Of a stretch of 64,000 nucleotides of DNA, positions 46,848 to 57,288 are shown one piece after another. Each line of letters begins with the position of its first letter. The stretch's first letter is position 1. Made by a program: the position numbers and the translations under genes. Origin of the DNA: Metabacillus dongyingensis (GTDB taxonomy: Bacteria > Bacillota > Bacilli > Bacillales > Bacillaceae). The notes below the pieces were generated by a model. That model was not told the DNA's origin. It ran no database searches and saw only the letters and a list, made by a program, of their open reading frames with translations. The DNA lies in contig NZ_CP082944.1 of the NCBI RefSeq assembly GCF_019933155.2, positions 3,288,001 to 3,352,000 on the forward strand, in the 5' to 3' direction.

Positions 46848-46906
46848 CCCATTCCCCCCTTTTACTGTAAGCATAATCGTTTATACAATTTAGATGGTTT
46901 CATATA

Positions 46907-46920
46907 TGTAAACGATTGCA
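46907..46920 (-). promoter_or_regulatory. CcpA catabolite-repression (cre) site of the amylase
   Basis: TGCAATCGTTTACA on the minus strand fits TGNAANCGNWWNCA. It lies between a TTGATG and a TATATG that could be the -35 and -10, so CcpA would block the promoter when glucose is present. Confidence 0.75.
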
Positions 46921-47001
46921 CTCATCAATGATATTTTGTCATGATATGACCGATAAATCAATTGAAAATTCTGAAAATATCTTTTCTCTTTCCTTGTTCA
47001 A

Positions 47002-47032
47002 TCAAAAAAAGAACCTCATCTAATGGAGGTTC
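47002..47032 (-). terminator. Intrinsic terminator of ypiA-ypiB
   Basis: GAACCTC/GAGGTTC stem followed by seven T on the minus strand, just beyond the ypiB stop. Confidence 0.9.
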
Positions 47033-47037
47033 CTTCC

Positions 47038-47583
47038 TTATTTCAAACATTTCAGTTTTTCAGTCAAGCTTTCAAACGCTTCTTTATCCTGGCGGTCAAG
47101 TGCGTCATCAATCATTTGAAGTAATTTTTCTTTTTGGAACGTTTGAATCGATTGCTCTAAAATGCGTTCAGCTACTACACGGTCTTTTTCATTAATGTTG
47201 AGATGTTTCGGCATAAATGGATTGGCTTCTAGCACTGCTGCATAATTCGGCGATTGATAGGCCGAGCGGAAGTTGAGCTGAATGAACAGATCCTCGTCTT
47301 TATTTAACCGAATGTCATGGAAGGATTTTTCTGCATCCGTTGTCATGACATTTTCTTTGTAAAAACGAAACGGCACTTCCTCTACGCAGTGGGTTGACAT
47401 GATAATCCCGCGCGGACAATATTGGGCCTGCTCAACGAAATGCACTTTTTCCATCAGCGTGTCGTGACTCATTAAGTAATTCAAGATCCAAACACATTCC
47501 CGTCTTTTCAACTGATAATGATTTAAAAACCACCTGATAAAATCCTTCTTCTCAATGACAGATACAGGGGCCATCATATGCAT
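47038..47583 (-). CDS. ypiB: YpiB/ReoY family protein (UPF0302)
   Basis: A 181-residue protein of the UPF0302 family: [20 protein letters not shown] at residues 14-33, [15 protein letters not shown], and a helical C-terminus. The Listeria homologue ReoY works with ReoM and ClpCP in controlled degradation of MurA, so a role in peptidoglycan regulation is likely by homology. Downstream of ypiA with a 75-base gap; ends at a terminator. Confidence 0.92.
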   Translation of the reverse strand: MHMMAPVSVIEKKDFIRWFLNHYQLKRRECVWILNYLMSHDTLMEKVHFVEQAQYCPRGIIMSTHCVEEVPFRFYKENVMTTDAEKSFHDIRLNKDEDLFIQLNFRSAYQSPNYAAVLEANPFMPKHLNINEKDRVVAERILEQSIQTFQKEKLLQMIDDALDRQDKEAFESLTEKLKCLK

Positions 47584-47658
47584 TTCCCTCCTCTGCTAAC
47601 TGTAGATTCTTATTCTTAAAGTTCAACAGATCCTAGGTGAAATCCTTCCGATTGGACG

Positions 47659-48924
47659 TTAAAAATCATCTTCTAATTGTATCAAAATCTCTTCGATTTC
47701 GACATTCGCCGGATCATGCTTTAATGCCTGGCGGAACATTTCCCTGGCGGCGGCGCGATTTCCGTCCTCTAACAGGTAAAAACCGTACTCCGTAAGAAAA
47801 TCTGGTTCTTCCTTGAAGAAATTATATGCTCGCTGGTAATGGTTTAATGCATCCGAATATTGCTCTGTTTCATGATAAGCTCGTGCTAATTTGCGGTCAT
47901 ATTCAGGATCTTCCTCGCCGTACCTCATCACTTCTTTCAGACAGTCAATAACCTCTTCATATTTTTGCTCCTGCATATAAATATTTGTCAGTGTAATTGT
48001 TGCTTCGACATGTCCTGGATCAATGGCAATGGCTTGCTGAAGCAAGGCTGATGCTTCGTTTGGCTCATTATTTTTTAAAGCGATTTTCCCTCCGTAAACA
48101 TAAAGCTCCTTATTATACTCATCCACCTTCAATCCGTCTTTTACAGTTTCAAGACTTTCCTTCAGCATGCCTTCTTCTTCATATGCTTTTGCTAAATATA
48201 AATAAAGAGATGTATATTCATGATCGAGTTCTTTTAATTTTAAAAACTGATCAATTGCTGTCTTGGGATAATTTGCCTGAAGTGCTGTAAAACCATAACC
48301 GAACAACGTGTGCAAATCTACTTGTTGATCGACTGCTTTTTCATAGTACGGAAGAGCTTCTTCAAATTCACCTGAAGCACTGATCGATTCTGCAAGCCTC
48401 TGATAGACATTAACACCGGTTATAACTGTATGCTCTTTTAATACATCTTTAAAATAGGGGATGGCTTTGTGGTAATGCCCTTGATGAAAATATAGTTCTC
48501 CGAGAGCAAAGTCGATCACAGGTTCATTCGGCACCATTTTTTTAGCAGACAGGAGCTTTTGTTCACTTACTTCATTTAATCCCTGCATTTGATACAAATC
48601 AGCAGAAAGGATCAAAGCCTGTACATAAGCGGTGTCTGTTTCAGGGATTGTACCCAGCAGTTCAATTGCTTTTTCTTCTTCGTCCATATCTATATAGACT
48701 TCTGCTAAAAATACCGTAACCTCAGATTCTTCCGGGTACAATAAATGCATGTCTTCCATTATATTCAGCGCATGCTCCGTATTGCCCCATTGGTAGTATT
48801 TTTCCGCAAGCAGAAATTTTTCTTCATCATGAAGAGTCTTCTCAAGCCCTGAAAGTTTTTTTAGGCCTTCTTCAGCTTGTCCTGACTCAACTAATTCTAT
48901 TGCTTCAATTAGTGAATTTTTCAA
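47659..48924 (-). CDS. ypiA: YpiA, TPR-repeat protein
   Basis: A 421-residue cytosolic scaffold with about ten tetratricopeptide-type repeats (for example GELYFHQGHYHKAIPYFKDV, then LARAYHETEQYSDALNHYQR). It precedes ypiB as in B. subtilis; the pair is conserved and homologues in Listeria have been linked to MurA stability. The exact partner here is not shown by sequence. ATG start 27 bases after the preceding gene. Confidence 0.92.
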   Translation of the reverse strand: MKNSLIEAIELVESGQAEEGLKKLSGLEKTLHDEEKFLLAEKYYQWGNTEHALNIMEDMHLLYPEESEVTVFLAEVYIDMDEEEKAIELLGTIPETDTAYVQALILSADLYQMQGLNEVSEQKLLSAKKMVPNEPVIDFALGELYFHQGHYHKAIPYFKDVLKEHTVITGVNVYQRLAESISASGEFEEALPYYEKAVDQQVDLHTLFGYGFTALQANYPKTAIDQFLKLKELDHEYTSLYLYLAKAYEEEGMLKESLETVKDGLKVDEYNKELYVYGGKIALKNNEPNEASALLQQAIAIDPGHVEATITLTNIYMQEQKYEEVIDCLKEVMRYGEEDPEYDRKLARAYHETEQYSDALNHYQRAYNFFKEEPDFLTEYGFYLLEDGNRAAAREMFRQALKHDPANVEIEEILIQLEDDF

Positions 48925-48951
48925 CTTGTAACGCCCTTTCCAAGGATATCC

Positions 48952-49845
48952 TTATGGGACAGCATTTGCAGCAAACCTGCCCGACATGGAGATTTCACAA
49001 AACTCTCCAAATCCAGGCCTTATGCAAACTTTTTCATCCACTTTGATCAGCTGTCCCTTATGAATCGTAAATGTAGGAATATGATTATGATACCTGCTAG
49101 CGGACATTTCTTCAACTGAATTGAATCCATTTCGCACATAGAGGTTATAATCAACTTCGCCGCCGATCCTGATATCTCCTTTTTCAGGGTAAATCCCGAT
49201 TTTCATTAACAGTGATTTTTCAAGCGGTACATGTTCTGAAGGACAGTCTGGTTCTGCGGACATTCGGTGTCTATTCATCAATGCAGAAAACTGTTTTCTC
49301 CTTTTATCTGAATGTATTCCGGTCAATTGAGGAAGGAATGTCATCGGGAATCCGTATATGCTTCCGCGGATCCATTCCCATGGAAAATCAGCGATTGAAT
49401 CTTCTGGATGAATCTCTAAAATGAGCAGTGGAATTTTATTTTTTTTGCAGCTAATGAGCAATGATGGGGTCAATCTTTTCAGCGGAACTTTCACACCGAT
49501 GCAGTAATCGATTGGAGAATTGATCATCATTTGTTTCTTTTTGCGAATGGCTTCGGGGAGATCCCGTTCATATTCTGTCTCGGCAATTGCTATTACAGTG
49601 GTACAGCCTTTTGCGATCAGTTTTTCTGTGAAGATTCGTTTTATTTCTGAAAAAGAACCTCCAATAGAAAAATCAAGCATCACATGACCAGATGTTAACA
49701 GATAGTCCGCAGCATTCATTTTCATGCATGTCATCTTCTGCAGCGAAGAACTCATGTAATCAATTTTGTTATTTCGTATTAGAATCGAGGTCTTAACGAT
49801 TTCGCCATTTTTTAAAATATTTGCATCTTCAATAAGGTAGGCCAA
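48952..49845 (-). CDS. Degenerate amidohydrolase-like protein
   Basis: A 297-residue protein whose ends resemble the composite beta-sandwich of dihydroorotase/NagA-type amidohydrolases: LIEDANILKNGEIVKTSILI at the start and KGDIRIGGEVDYNLYVRNG near residue 238. The metal motif HxH after strand 1 is absent (LTSGHVMLDFSIGG), and the other metal ligands are not evident, so it is probably not a metal hydrolase. The start is TTG. It shares the operon with ypiA (27-base gap) and has no B. subtilis counterpart at this site. Function unknown. Confidence 0.6.
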   Translation of the reverse strand: MAYLIEDANILKNGEIVKTSILIRNNKIDYMSSSLQKMTCMKMNAADYLLTSGHVMLDFSIGGSFSEIKRIFTEKLIAKGCTTVIAIAETEYERDLPEAIRKKKQMMINSPIDYCIGVKVPLKRLTPSLLISCKKNKIPLLILEIHPEDSIADFPWEWIRGSIYGFPMTFLPQLTGIHSDKRRKQFSALMNRHRMSAEPDCPSEHVPLEKSLLMKIGIYPEKGDIRIGGEVDYNLYVRNGFNSVEEMSASRYHNHIPTFTIHKGQLIKVDEKVCIRPGFGEFCEISMSGRFAANAVP

Positions 49846-49921
49846 AGCCTTTCATCCCTCCCTTACAACCTTCTTAAGACAAGCTATGAAGGGAAGGCGA
49901 AGGATATGACAGTTAAAGAAG

Positions 49922-49955
49922 AAACCTGCAGGAAAACTTTTTTCCTGCAGGCATT
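49922..49955. terminator. Terminator of the aroE unit
   Basis: Perfect 12-bp stem CCTGCAGGAAAA/TTTTCCTGCAGG with T-rich flanks on both strands. Confidence 0.85.
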
Positions 49956-49997
49956 TTTCCTGAGTGAATTAGAAAGTTTAAAAGTTTGCTCATTACT

Positions 49998-50113
49998 GTC
50001 CAGCTTCACAGCCCAACTCCTCGGCCAGAACAAATCCGGCAAATAAGTCAAACCTGGACTTTTTTCCGGACTCTAAACTGTCAGGCCTAAGCTAGACGGG
50101 CGCTTCCGCTTTT
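49998..50113 (-). repeat. Dispersed fold-back repeat, copy D, overlapping the aroE stop
   Basis: Minus-strand copy from AAAAGCGGAAGCGCCCG to GAGTTGGGCTGTGAAGCTGGAC. Its first 27 bases (to 50087) are coding sequence of aroE and contain the stop codon. Confidence 0.85.
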
Positions 50114-51409
50114 CTTATCAGCGAGCTGGTTTAAGTGTTCAAAAAATTGCGGATAGGATACATTGATTGCTTCATGACCTGACAATGAAACCTCTCCTTC
50201 TGTTATAAGAGCCGCAACTGCAAGCATCATACCGATTCTATGATCACCATGGCTTGATACCGATGCTGACGTTCTTAAGGCCTGCTTGCCCCGGATAATC
50301 ATGCCGTCATCTGTAGGCTCAATATCTGCTCCAAGCTTCTTAAGCTCCTGCACAACCGTATCAATGCGGTTTGTTTCTTTCACCTTCAGCTCACTTGCAT
50401 CTTTAATGATTGTCTCCCCTTCAGCTTGAGTGGCAAGCAATGCAATAACGGGAATTTCATCGATCAATCGCGGAATTAATTCTCCTGATATCACTGTTCC
50501 TTTTAATTCAGACGCTGAAATCGTTAAATCCGCAACAGGCTCATGGGCGTGAGATCCTTTCTCTTTAATCGTTAAATCTGCACCCATTTTTTTAAGAACT
50601 TCAATAATCCCTGTTCTGGTCGGATTGATCCCTACATTTTTCAGCGTAATGGTACTGTCTGGAACAATTGCACCTGCTACTAAGAAAAAGGCTGCAGAAG
50701 AAATATCACCGGGAACCTGAATGGATGCAGCCTTAAGAGACTGACCGCCGATAATCTCTGCTGATCGATCATTTTCCTTCACTTCAACACCGAAAGCTCT
50801 AAGCATTCTTTCCGTATGATCTCTTGATTTATGAGGTTCTGTTACTCGCGTTTTTTCATTTTTTGCCTGCAGCCCTGCAAGCAGAATAGCAGACTTAACT
50901 TGAGCGCTAGCTACAGGTGATACATAGTCTAATCCTTTAAGTGTGCCTCCGCGAATGGAAATAGGCGTATAATTGCCGTTTTGTCTGCCATCAATAGATG
51001 CACCCATCTCTCTTAGAGGATCAGTGACACGTGTCATCGGCCTTTTAGCAATTGATTCATCGCCGATGATGCAGGCATGGAACGGACGTCCTGCTAAAAT
51101 GCCCAGCATTAGACGGGTAGTTGTACCTGAATTGCCTACATCCAATAATTCTTCAGGTTCCCTTAGAGAATCAATTCCTTTCCCTGAGACTTTCACCTTC
51201 GCTCCGTTCTGTTCTATTTCAACGCCCATTTGTCTGAAGCAGGCAATAGTGGATAAACAGTCTGCTCCAGCAAGGAAGTTTTCAATAACTGTCTCACCAT
51301 TTGCAAGAGCTCCGAACATGACCGCTCTATGCGAAATGGATTTATCACCGGGAATGGCAATTTCGCCGCTTAACGTCTCTGCTCTTCGCAATTTCTTTTC
51401 ATTTGACAT
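50087..51409 (-). CDS. aroE: 3-phosphoshikimate 1-carboxyvinyltransferase (EPSP synthase)
   Basis: Sixth step of the shikimate pathway; named aroE in B. subtilis (aroA elsewhere). 440 residues: [44 protein letters not shown] [13 protein letters not shown] and [17 protein letters not shown] at 51409 follows GAGGTGATCAGC. The last nine or so residues (from KKSGSARLA) come from repeat copy D, so the gene ends inside the repeat. 13 bases after tyrA. Confidence 0.97.
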   Translation of the reverse strand: MSNEKKLRRAETLSGEIAIPGDKSISHRAVMFGALANGETVIENFLAGADCLSTIACFRQMGVEIEQNGAKVKVSGKGIDSLREPEELLDVGNSGTTTRLMLGILAGRPFHACIIGDESIAKRPMTRVTDPLREMGASIDGRQNGNYTPISIRGGTLKGLDYVSPVASAQVKSAILLAGLQAKNEKTRVTEPHKSRDHTERMLRAFGVEVKENDRSAEIIGGQSLKAASIQVPGDISSAAFFLVAGAIVPDSTITLKNVGINPTRTGIIEVLKKMGADLTIKEKGSHAHEPVADLTISASELKGTVISGELIPRLIDEIPVIALLATQAEGETIIKDASELKVKETNRIDTVVQELKKLGADIEPTDDGMIIRGKQALRTSASVSSHGDHRIGMMLAVAALITEGEVSLSGHEAINVSYPQFFEHLNQLADKKSGSARLA

Positions 51410-51422
51410 GCTGATCACCTCA

Positions 51423-52535
51423 TTAACTGAAAAATGTTTTGTAGTCTGTATGTTTCTCGATGCATTTTTGAGCCCGTTCACGGTCGACATCCGTCTGAAA
51501 GCTTAATCTCAGCACACCATAAATCTCTTCGCGTGTTTCAATAATCCGAATGTTCGTAATGCTGATTTCCTCTATTGCAAGGTAACCTGTAATTTCAGAA
51601 ATGACCCCGGGATAATCCGGAACGTCCACATATAAATCGTAAAAAGAAGGAATCGCGCCTTTCTCTCTCTCCGGCAGGCCATCTCTAAAATCCTTAGCTT
51701 CCTGAAAATACGAAAATAATGCATCTCCGTCAAGTTCATCTACAAGCTCTCTGACACGGTCCATTTCGTATCGCCAGTCATCAAACAAAGCAAGAAGCTT
51801 CTCTTTATTATGAAGAAGTATATCTCTCCACATTGCAGGGCTGCTTGATGCAATCCTTGTGATATCCCTGAATCCGCCGGCTGCCAGACGTTTTATGACA
51901 GGATGATTGTCTTCAAATCTTCCTGCCTGGTGAACAAGGCTCGCTGCGACGATATGCGGAAAATGACTGATGATGCCAGTAACCTCGTCATGTTCAGCTG
52001 GAGTCATTTCAACAAAATGAGCCTTTGTTCCTTTAAGAACGTGCTGAAGGATGCCAATCGATTCCCTTGAGGTATGCTCCATAGGTGTCAGGATATAAAA
52101 GGCATTTTCAAAAAGGTGGGCTTTTGCCGCAATAACACCTGATTTATGTGATCCGGCCATCGGATGTCCGCCAATAAACTGCACATTGCCCCCGAAAACA
52201 GAAGCTGCATGATTGCTGATTTTTTGTTTTGTGCTGCCTACATCCGTAATAATGACACTTTCTTTTAATGAAAGTGAACTTAATGCGGCGATAATAGACA
52301 AAGTCTGCTCAACCGGTGTAGCAAGAATAATTATATCGGCTGTCTCTATGCCGTCAAATTGATCTGCGGCTATTTCATCAATTACAGTCAGAGTCTTTGC
52401 GATTTCAGTCTGGCTTTGATTAATATCATATCCGGCAATCGTTATGGCAGGAAACTCCTGCTTTATAGCAAGAGCGATAGAACCGCCTATTAACCCTAAT
52501 CCTACTATATGTATTTTTTCGATCTGCTGTTCCAT
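51423..52535 (-). CDS. tyrA: Prephenate dehydrogenase with ACT domain
   Basis: NAD-dependent oxidation of prephenate toward tyrosine. 370 residues: Rossmann loop [15 protein letters not shown], catalytic His in [10 protein letters not shown], and a C-terminal ACT domain (about 300-370, [18 protein letters not shown]) for tyrosine feedback. Separated from hisC by 213 bases containing a terminator and repeat copy C, so it may need its own promoter. Confidence 0.96.
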   Translation of the reverse strand: MEQQIEKIHIVGLGLIGGSIALAIKQEFPAITIAGYDINQSQTEIAKTLTVIDEIAADQFDGIETADIIILATPVEQTLSIIAALSSLSLKESVIITDVGSTKQKISNHAASVFGGNVQFIGGHPMAGSHKSGVIAAKAHLFENAFYILTPMEHTSRESIGILQHVLKGTKAHFVEMTPAEHDEVTGIISHFPHIVAASLVHQAGRFEDNHPVIKRLAAGGFRDITRIASSSPAMWRDILLHNKEKLLALFDDWRYEMDRVRELVDELDGDALFSYFQEAKDFRDGLPEREKGAIPSFYDLYVDVPDYPGVISEITGYLAIEEISITNIRIIETREEIYGVLRLSFQTDVDRERAQKCIEKHTDYKTFFS

Positions 52536-52567
52536 TTCTTATCACCTTCAGCTGCAGTATGTATAGG

Positions 52568-52684
52568 AAAAGCGTAATCGCCCATTTAGCTCGGGCATGA
52601 TAGATAATTCCGGCAGAAAAGTCCGGGTCTGATGAGTTTTTGACGGATTTGTTCTGATTGAGAAGTTGGGCGATCGTGCTAGAC
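52568..52684 (+). repeat. Dispersed fold-back repeat, copy C
   Basis: 117-bp copy, from AAAAGCGTAATCGCCCATTT to AAGTTGGGCGATCGTGCTAGAC, in the hisC-tyrA gap. More diverged than A and B; inner arms read GTCCGG and CGGATT. Confidence 0.8.
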
Positions 52685-52720
52685 ATCAAAGTATATAATG
52701 ATATTTCCTATAGTTATAAG

Positions 52721-52748
52721 AAAGAGGTGATTAAGATCACCTCTTCTT
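52721..52748 (-). terminator. Intrinsic terminator after hisC
   Basis: AGAGGTGAT/ATCACCTCT stem followed by TTCTTAT on the minus strand, one base after the hisC stop. The T-tract is moderate, so partial readthrough into tyrA-aroE is possible. Confidence 0.65.
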
Positions 52749-53831
52749 TTATGAAATCAATTCTGTTAAAATCTGCAGAATCTCTTCGTTTTGTTCTTTC
52801 GTTCCGATCGTGATGCGGATAGACGTCGGAAATCCGAGTGCTTTACCGGAACGGACGATATAGCCTTTTTCCAGGAGCGCCTGAAATACTTCATCAGCAT
52901 CGCGGTTAAAATCAATCAGAATAAAGTTTCCTTCTGAAGGATAGTAGGATAGACCGTGTTCTTTGCTGAATTGATAAAATTGTTCGAGACCCTGTTTATT
53001 TTTTTCTGCACATTGTTTAATGAACTCCTGGTCACTTAAAGCATGCAGAGCTGCAGTTTGCCCTAAACGGTTCGTATTAAAAGGCTCTCTTGCAGGTTCG
53101 ATGCTTTTGATTAACTCCTTGTTCGCAATTCCATATCCGACGCGGAGTGCTGCAAGACCGTATGCTTTTGAGAATGTACGCAGAATCATGACGTTTTTAT
53201 ATTCTTTGATTAATGGCAGCGTTTCTGGAAAATCAGAGGCTGTCACATATTCATAATAAGCTTCATCCAGAATAACCAGCACATGATCAGGAACCTTATT
53301 CAGAAAAGCATGCAAAGACTGCTCGTTAATATAAGTGCCTGTAGGATTGTTAGGTGAACAGAGCCAAATGACCTTTGTTTGTTCATCAATTGCTGCAAGC
53401 ATGGAGTCAAGATCGTGATTTCCATTAATCAGCGGAATTTCCTTAATATCTGCGTCTTCGATGACGGCATTGTGGCGGTATTGAGGAAATGTCGGTGTTG
53501 CCATCACTGTGTTTGTCCCTTTTTTCAAAAATGCCCGGCAAATGATCTGAACAATTTCATCGGATCCATTTCCAAAAATAATTTCGTTTTCCTCTACTTT
53601 TAAAAAACGTGCCAGTGATTCACGGAGCTGTGCACTGTAGCCGTCTGGGTACAGTGCAAGCTGATTCAGTTCATCCTGAATCGCTTTTTTCGCACGTTCT
53701 GAGCTGCCGTATGGGTTTTCGTTGGAAGCGAGCTTCACAATGTGAGTTAAGTTATATTCTTTTTTTACTTCTTCAATTGGTTTTCCCGGCTGATACGGTT
53801 TTAAGTTTGTAAGTTGATCTTTAATTTGCAT
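52749..53831 (-). CDS. hisC: Histidinol-phosphate aminotransferase
   Basis: PLP aminotransferase that serves histidine and, in Bacillus, aromatic amino acid transamination. 360 residues: [30 protein letters not shown] lysine in [17 protein letters not shown]. Located 55 bases after trpA as in B. subtilis, where it is part of the supraoperon. Confidence 0.96.
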   Translation of the reverse strand: MQIKDQLTNLKPYQPGKPIEEVKKEYNLTHIVKLASNENPYGSSERAKKAIQDELNQLALYPDGYSAQLRESLARFLKVEENEIIFGNGSDEIVQIICRAFLKKGTNTVMATPTFPQYRHNAVIEDADIKEIPLINGNHDLDSMLAAIDEQTKVIWLCSPNNPTGTYINEQSLHAFLNKVPDHVLVILDEAYYEYVTASDFPETLPLIKEYKNVMILRTFSKAYGLAALRVGYGIANKELIKSIEPAREPFNTNRLGQTAALHALSDQEFIKQCAEKNKQGLEQFYQFSKEHGLSYYPSEGNFILIDFNRDADEVFQALLEKGYIVRSGKALGFPTSIRITIGTKEQNEEILQILTELIS

Positions 53832-53886
53832 GAATGGACACCTCTTCTGTTATAAAAGCGAAAACTTTATTCGCTTACTGCTCATT

Positions 53887-54705
53887 TCATCCTGTTCTTA
53901 CTTTAGCATCTGAAACAAATGAGCCAGCTTTTTCTTCAAACTCAAGCAGCGCAGCATCCAGTGAGTCAGCCACTTTCAATTTTGAAGATAACCTCTCTAT
54001 TTCTTCTATTAATGCGCTCCCAACAACAATTCCGTCACATACCTTCGTCAGTTCATCTACATGTTCCCTTGATGAAACACCAAAACCGACAACAACAGGG
54101 ACTGAAGCTTCTCGGGTTACCTCACTCAGAAAATCGAAAATGCGCTGATCAAACGTCTTTCTCGAACCCGTTACACCTAACGATGAAACACAGTATAGAA
54201 AGCCTTCAGCACTTGAAACAATTTTCTTGAGCCGCTGCACAGAAGTAGGGGCAACCATTGAAATAAAAGTGACTCCATGCTGCTTGCAGGACTCTCTTAA
54301 CTCCCCGCTCTCCTCAAAAGGAAGATCTGGTATCAGCAGTCCGTCTATTGTGTTTTTCTCCGCTAAAGTAAAGAAGGATTCTTTTCCTAATTGTAACACA
54401 GGATTATAATACGTAAAAAGAATTATTGGAATAGTTAGACCTCTTTCACGCATGGAGGGTACAAGTTCCATGGCTTTTACAATATTCATTCCTTCTGACA
54501 GCGCTCTTTGTGATGCCCTCTGGATGACAGGCCCGTCCGCAAGGGGATCTGAATATGGGATGCCGAGTTCAATAGCTGCAGCTCCTGCTTTCTGAAGAGT
54601 AAGAGCGAGCCCGATTGTAGCTTCGCCATTCGGGTCGCCTGCTGTAATAAATGGGATAAATAATTTCTTATTTTGTTCCAGCTGCTTCTGCAAGTATTCC
54701 TGCAT
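53887..54705 (-). CDS. trpA: Tryptophan synthase alpha subunit
   Basis: Cleaves indole-3-glycerol phosphate to indole and G3P, feeding TrpB. 272 residues: [12 protein letters not shown], catalytic Glu in [17 protein letters not shown] and Asp in [13 protein letters not shown] at 54705 follows GAAGGGAG; overlaps the trpB stop by 38 bases. Confidence 0.97.
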   Translation of the reverse strand: MQEYLQKQLEQNKKLFIPFITAGDPNGEATIGLALTLQKAGAAAIELGIPYSDPLADGPVIQRASQRALSEGMNIVKAMELVPSMRERGLTIPIILFTYYNPVLQLGKESFFTLAEKNTIDGLLIPDLPFEESGELRESCKQHGVTFISMVAPTSVQRLKKIVSSAEGFLYCVSSLGVTGSRKTFDQRIFDFLSEVTREASVPVVVGFGVSSREHVDELTKVCDGIVVGSALIEEIERLSSKLKVADSLDAALLEFEEKAGSFVSDAKVRTG

Positions 54706-55897
54706 TCTTATCGCTCCCTTCAAGTGAACTCATTAGTGTATGAACATCTTTGTCTCCGCGTCCTGATAGACAAATGAGCAGTGTTTCGTCCGAATCCATT
54801 TCCTGCGCAAGCTGGAATGCTTTTGCGAGAGCATGAGCAGTTTCAATAGCCGCAAGAATTCCTTCTTCCTTGGCTAAGCAGGTTAAAGCTTCTAATGCCT
54901 CATCGTCTGTTACACTCTCATATTTCACTCGGCCGGTGTCTGCAAGGTGCGCATGTTCAGGTCCTATTCCAGGGTAATCAAGCCCTGCAGATATAGAATA
55001 TGGTTCAATAATCTGTCCGTACTGATCCTGCAAAAGGTACGTGAGTGAACCATGAATAACCCCTTTTGTGCCTTTAGTGATTGTTGCAGCATGAAGAGGT
55101 GTATCAACGCCTTTACCGGCAGCTTCTACTCCTACAAGGTCTACATCTTCTTCAATGAAGGCTGCAAACATGCCGATCGCATTGCTTCCTCCGCCGACAC
55201 ATGCAACCACTTTATCAGGAAGGCAGTCCATTCGTTCAGCCAGCTGCTGCTTTGCTTCTTCTCCTATTACTCTTTGAAACTCTCTGACCATTTGCGGATA
55301 GGGATGAGGCCCGACTACTGAACCAATCATATAGAAATGATCCTCGCAATGCTGAACCCAGTATCTGATCGCCTCGTTTGTAGCATCCTTCAGTGTTTTA
55401 TTGCCGCTGTGAACAGGAATGACTTCTGCCCCGAGCAGTTTCATACGAAAGACATTGAGCTGCTGTCTCATGACATCTTCTTCACCCATAAAGACTTTGC
55501 ATTCCAGTCCAAACTTTGCTGCAACCGTTGCTGCCGCAACACCGTGCTGGCCTGCACCAGTCTCTGCAATAATCTTTGTTTTCCCCATTTTCTGTGCAAG
55601 CAGGGCTTGCCCAATTGCATTATTGATTTTGTGGGCGCCAGTATGGTTAAGATCCTCGCGTTTCAAGAAAATTTTTGCTCCGCCAAGTTTTTTCGTCACG
55701 TTTTCGGCATACGTCAATGCTGTAGGTCTTCCGGAATATTCAATTAGAAGACGATGATATTCATTCATAAATGCAGGATCTGCCACCGCTTCTGCAAATG
55801 CCTCTTGCAGCTCCTCAAGCGGCTGCATTAACGTTTCAGGTACATACTTTCCTCCAAATTCTCCGAATCTGCCAAATTCATCTGGAAACTGATACAT
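54668..55897 (-). CDS. trpB: Tryptophan synthase beta subunit
   Basis: PLP enzyme joining indole and serine. 409 residues: [11 protein letters not shown] near the start, PLP lysine in [21 protein letters not shown] and the phosphate loop [11 protein letters not shown]. Overlaps trpF by 20 bases and trpA at its end. Confidence 0.97.
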   Translation of the reverse strand: MYQFPDEFGRFGEFGGKYVPETLMQPLEELQEAFAEAVADPAFMNEYHRLLIEYSGRPTALTYAENVTKKLGGAKIFLKREDLNHTGAHKINNAIGQALLAQKMGKTKIIAETGAGQHGVAAATVAAKFGLECKVFMGEEDVMRQQLNVFRMKLLGAEVIPVHSGNKTLKDATNEAIRYWVQHCEDHFYMIGSVVGPHPYPQMVREFQRVIGEEAKQQLAERMDCLPDKVVACVGGGSNAIGMFAAFIEEDVDLVGVEAAGKGVDTPLHAATITKGTKGVIHGSLTYLLQDQYGQIIEPYSISAGLDYPGIGPEHAHLADTGRVKYESVTDDEALEALTCLAKEEGILAAIETAHALAKAFQLAQEMDSDETLLICLSGRGDKDVHTLMSSLEGSDKNAGILAEAAGTK

Positions 55898-56534
55898 GGT
55901 GATTCACCCTTTCTTCAAGCCTTGTCAACAAGGTCTCATCTTTTTTTCCGTTTTGTTCAATCCCGCTTGAAATATCGATTCCCGGCGGATATAGTCCCAG
56001 CAGCTGATGAATATTGTCAGGTGCAATGCCTCCTGCAATGAAGAGCGTTTTGTTTAGCTCTTCAGCTGCCTGTATATAACACGGCACTTTTGACCAATCA
56101 AATGTCTGTCCAGTTCCTCCAAATGCGTCTTTGACTTTAGAATCAATCACAAAGCCGTCCGCTGCTTCTGCATATTTTTTCATATCAGACAGTGTTCCCT
56201 CGTAATGGGGCAATGCTTTCCATACTCTCTTATTAAAATGATGTTTGATATTAGCTATGTCTCTGACTGTTTCTGAGCCGTGGCATTGAATGACATCAAT
56301 TGGAAGATTTTTCATTATATCTTCTATTTCATTCAGGCTGGCATTTACAAAAATCGCAACTAACTGTTTCTCCTTTATATCAACCGAATCAAGCCATTCT
56401 TTTACTTGATGGGCTTGCACCCTGCGCTTACTTTCGGCAAAGATAAGTCCGAGATAGTCTGCATTTGACTCGCTTGTCATTTTTAAATCTTCCAAAGAAC
56501 GATTTCCGCACAGCTTAATCAAAGGCCTATTCAT
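55878..56534 (-). CDS. trpF: Phosphoribosylanthranilate isomerase
   Basis: (beta/alpha)8 enzyme of the third step of tryptophan synthesis. 218 residues with [11 protein letters not shown] (active-site Cys), IQCHGSE and the phosphate loop GGIAPDN. ATG at 56534 follows CGGAGAAGAAA and overlaps the trpC stop; the longer frame from 56576 is rejected. Confidence 0.96.
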   Translation of the reverse strand: MNRPLIKLCGNRSLEDLKMTSESNADYLGLIFAESKRRVQAHQVKEWLDSVDIKEKQLVAIFVNASLNEIEDIMKNLPIDVIQCHGSETVRDIANIKHHFNKRVWKALPHYEGTLSDMKKYAEAADGFVIDSKVKDAFGGTGQTFDWSKVPCYIQAAEELNKTLFIAGGIAPDNIHQLLGLYPPGIDISSGIEQNGKKDETLLTRLEERVNHHVSVSR

Positions 56535-57288
56535 TTTCTTCTCCGTACAGGGCTTTGATGGCAAATGTTTGATCATTCTCCCGCATGAGGGATTCTCCGA
56601 CTAAAATGGCATTAGCGCCTTCTTGCTGAACAGTCTTTACATCTTCAAATGTAAAAATCCCGCTTTCACTTACAAGCAGTGTATCTTTTGGAACGGATCT
56701 GCTTATCGTCTTTATTTGATGGATATCAGTCTTAAAGGTTGAAAGATCTCTATTATTCACACCAAGTATTTCTGGGGTGAACTCAGGCAGAAGCTTTTCC
56801 AGAACTGCCAGAGAATGCACTTCCACTAAAACATCCATGCCCAACTCATATGCATGCAAATACAGTTCGTGCAGCTCTCTTGCTTCAAGTGCCTCCCCTA
56901 TTAAGAGGATGGCATCTGCTCCTATATTCTTGGATTCCTGAACTTGCTTGTGATCAATAATGAAATCCTTTCTTAAAACAGGGAGACTGACTTCTTTCTT
57001 AATTTCAGCTATAAAATCACGATGACCCTGAAAAAAGCTTTCATCCGTTAAAACAGAGAGACAATCTGCTTTTCCAGCTTCATATGCTTTTGCAATTTCC
57101 ACCGGATGAAAGTTTTCTTTAATGACCCCTTTAGAGGGAGATGCCTTCTTTACTTCTGCAATTAAAGCCGGTTTTCGGTTTGATTGCTTCAGGGCATTGT
57201 AAAATGACCGTTCAGAAACGTTTATTCTTTCAGGAATAGTAAGCGAAAGGACTTCTTCCCGTTTCTTTTCAAGAATTTTAGTAAGCAT
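56527..57288 (-). CDS. trpC: Indole-3-glycerol phosphate synthase
   Basis: Fourth step of tryptophan synthesis. 253 residues: MLTKILEKKREEVLSL, IAEVKKASPSKGVIKENF, the catalytic Lys in LRKDFIIDHKQV and EIGVNNR-type LGVNNRDLSTF. ATG at 57288 follows AAGGAGGAGC and overlaps the trpD end by 11 bases. Confidence 0.96.
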   Translation of the reverse strand: MLTKILEKKREEVLSLTIPERINVSERSFYNALKQSNRKPALIAEVKKASPSKGVIKENFHPVEIAKAYEAGKADCLSVLTDESFFQGHRDFIAEIKKEVSLPVLRKDFIIDHKQVQESKNIGADAILLIGEALEARELHELYLHAYELGMDVLVEVHSLAVLEKLLPEFTPEILGVNNRDLSTFKTDIHQIKTISRSVPKDTLLVSESGIFTFEDVKTVQQEGANAILVGESLMRENDQTFAIKALYGEENE

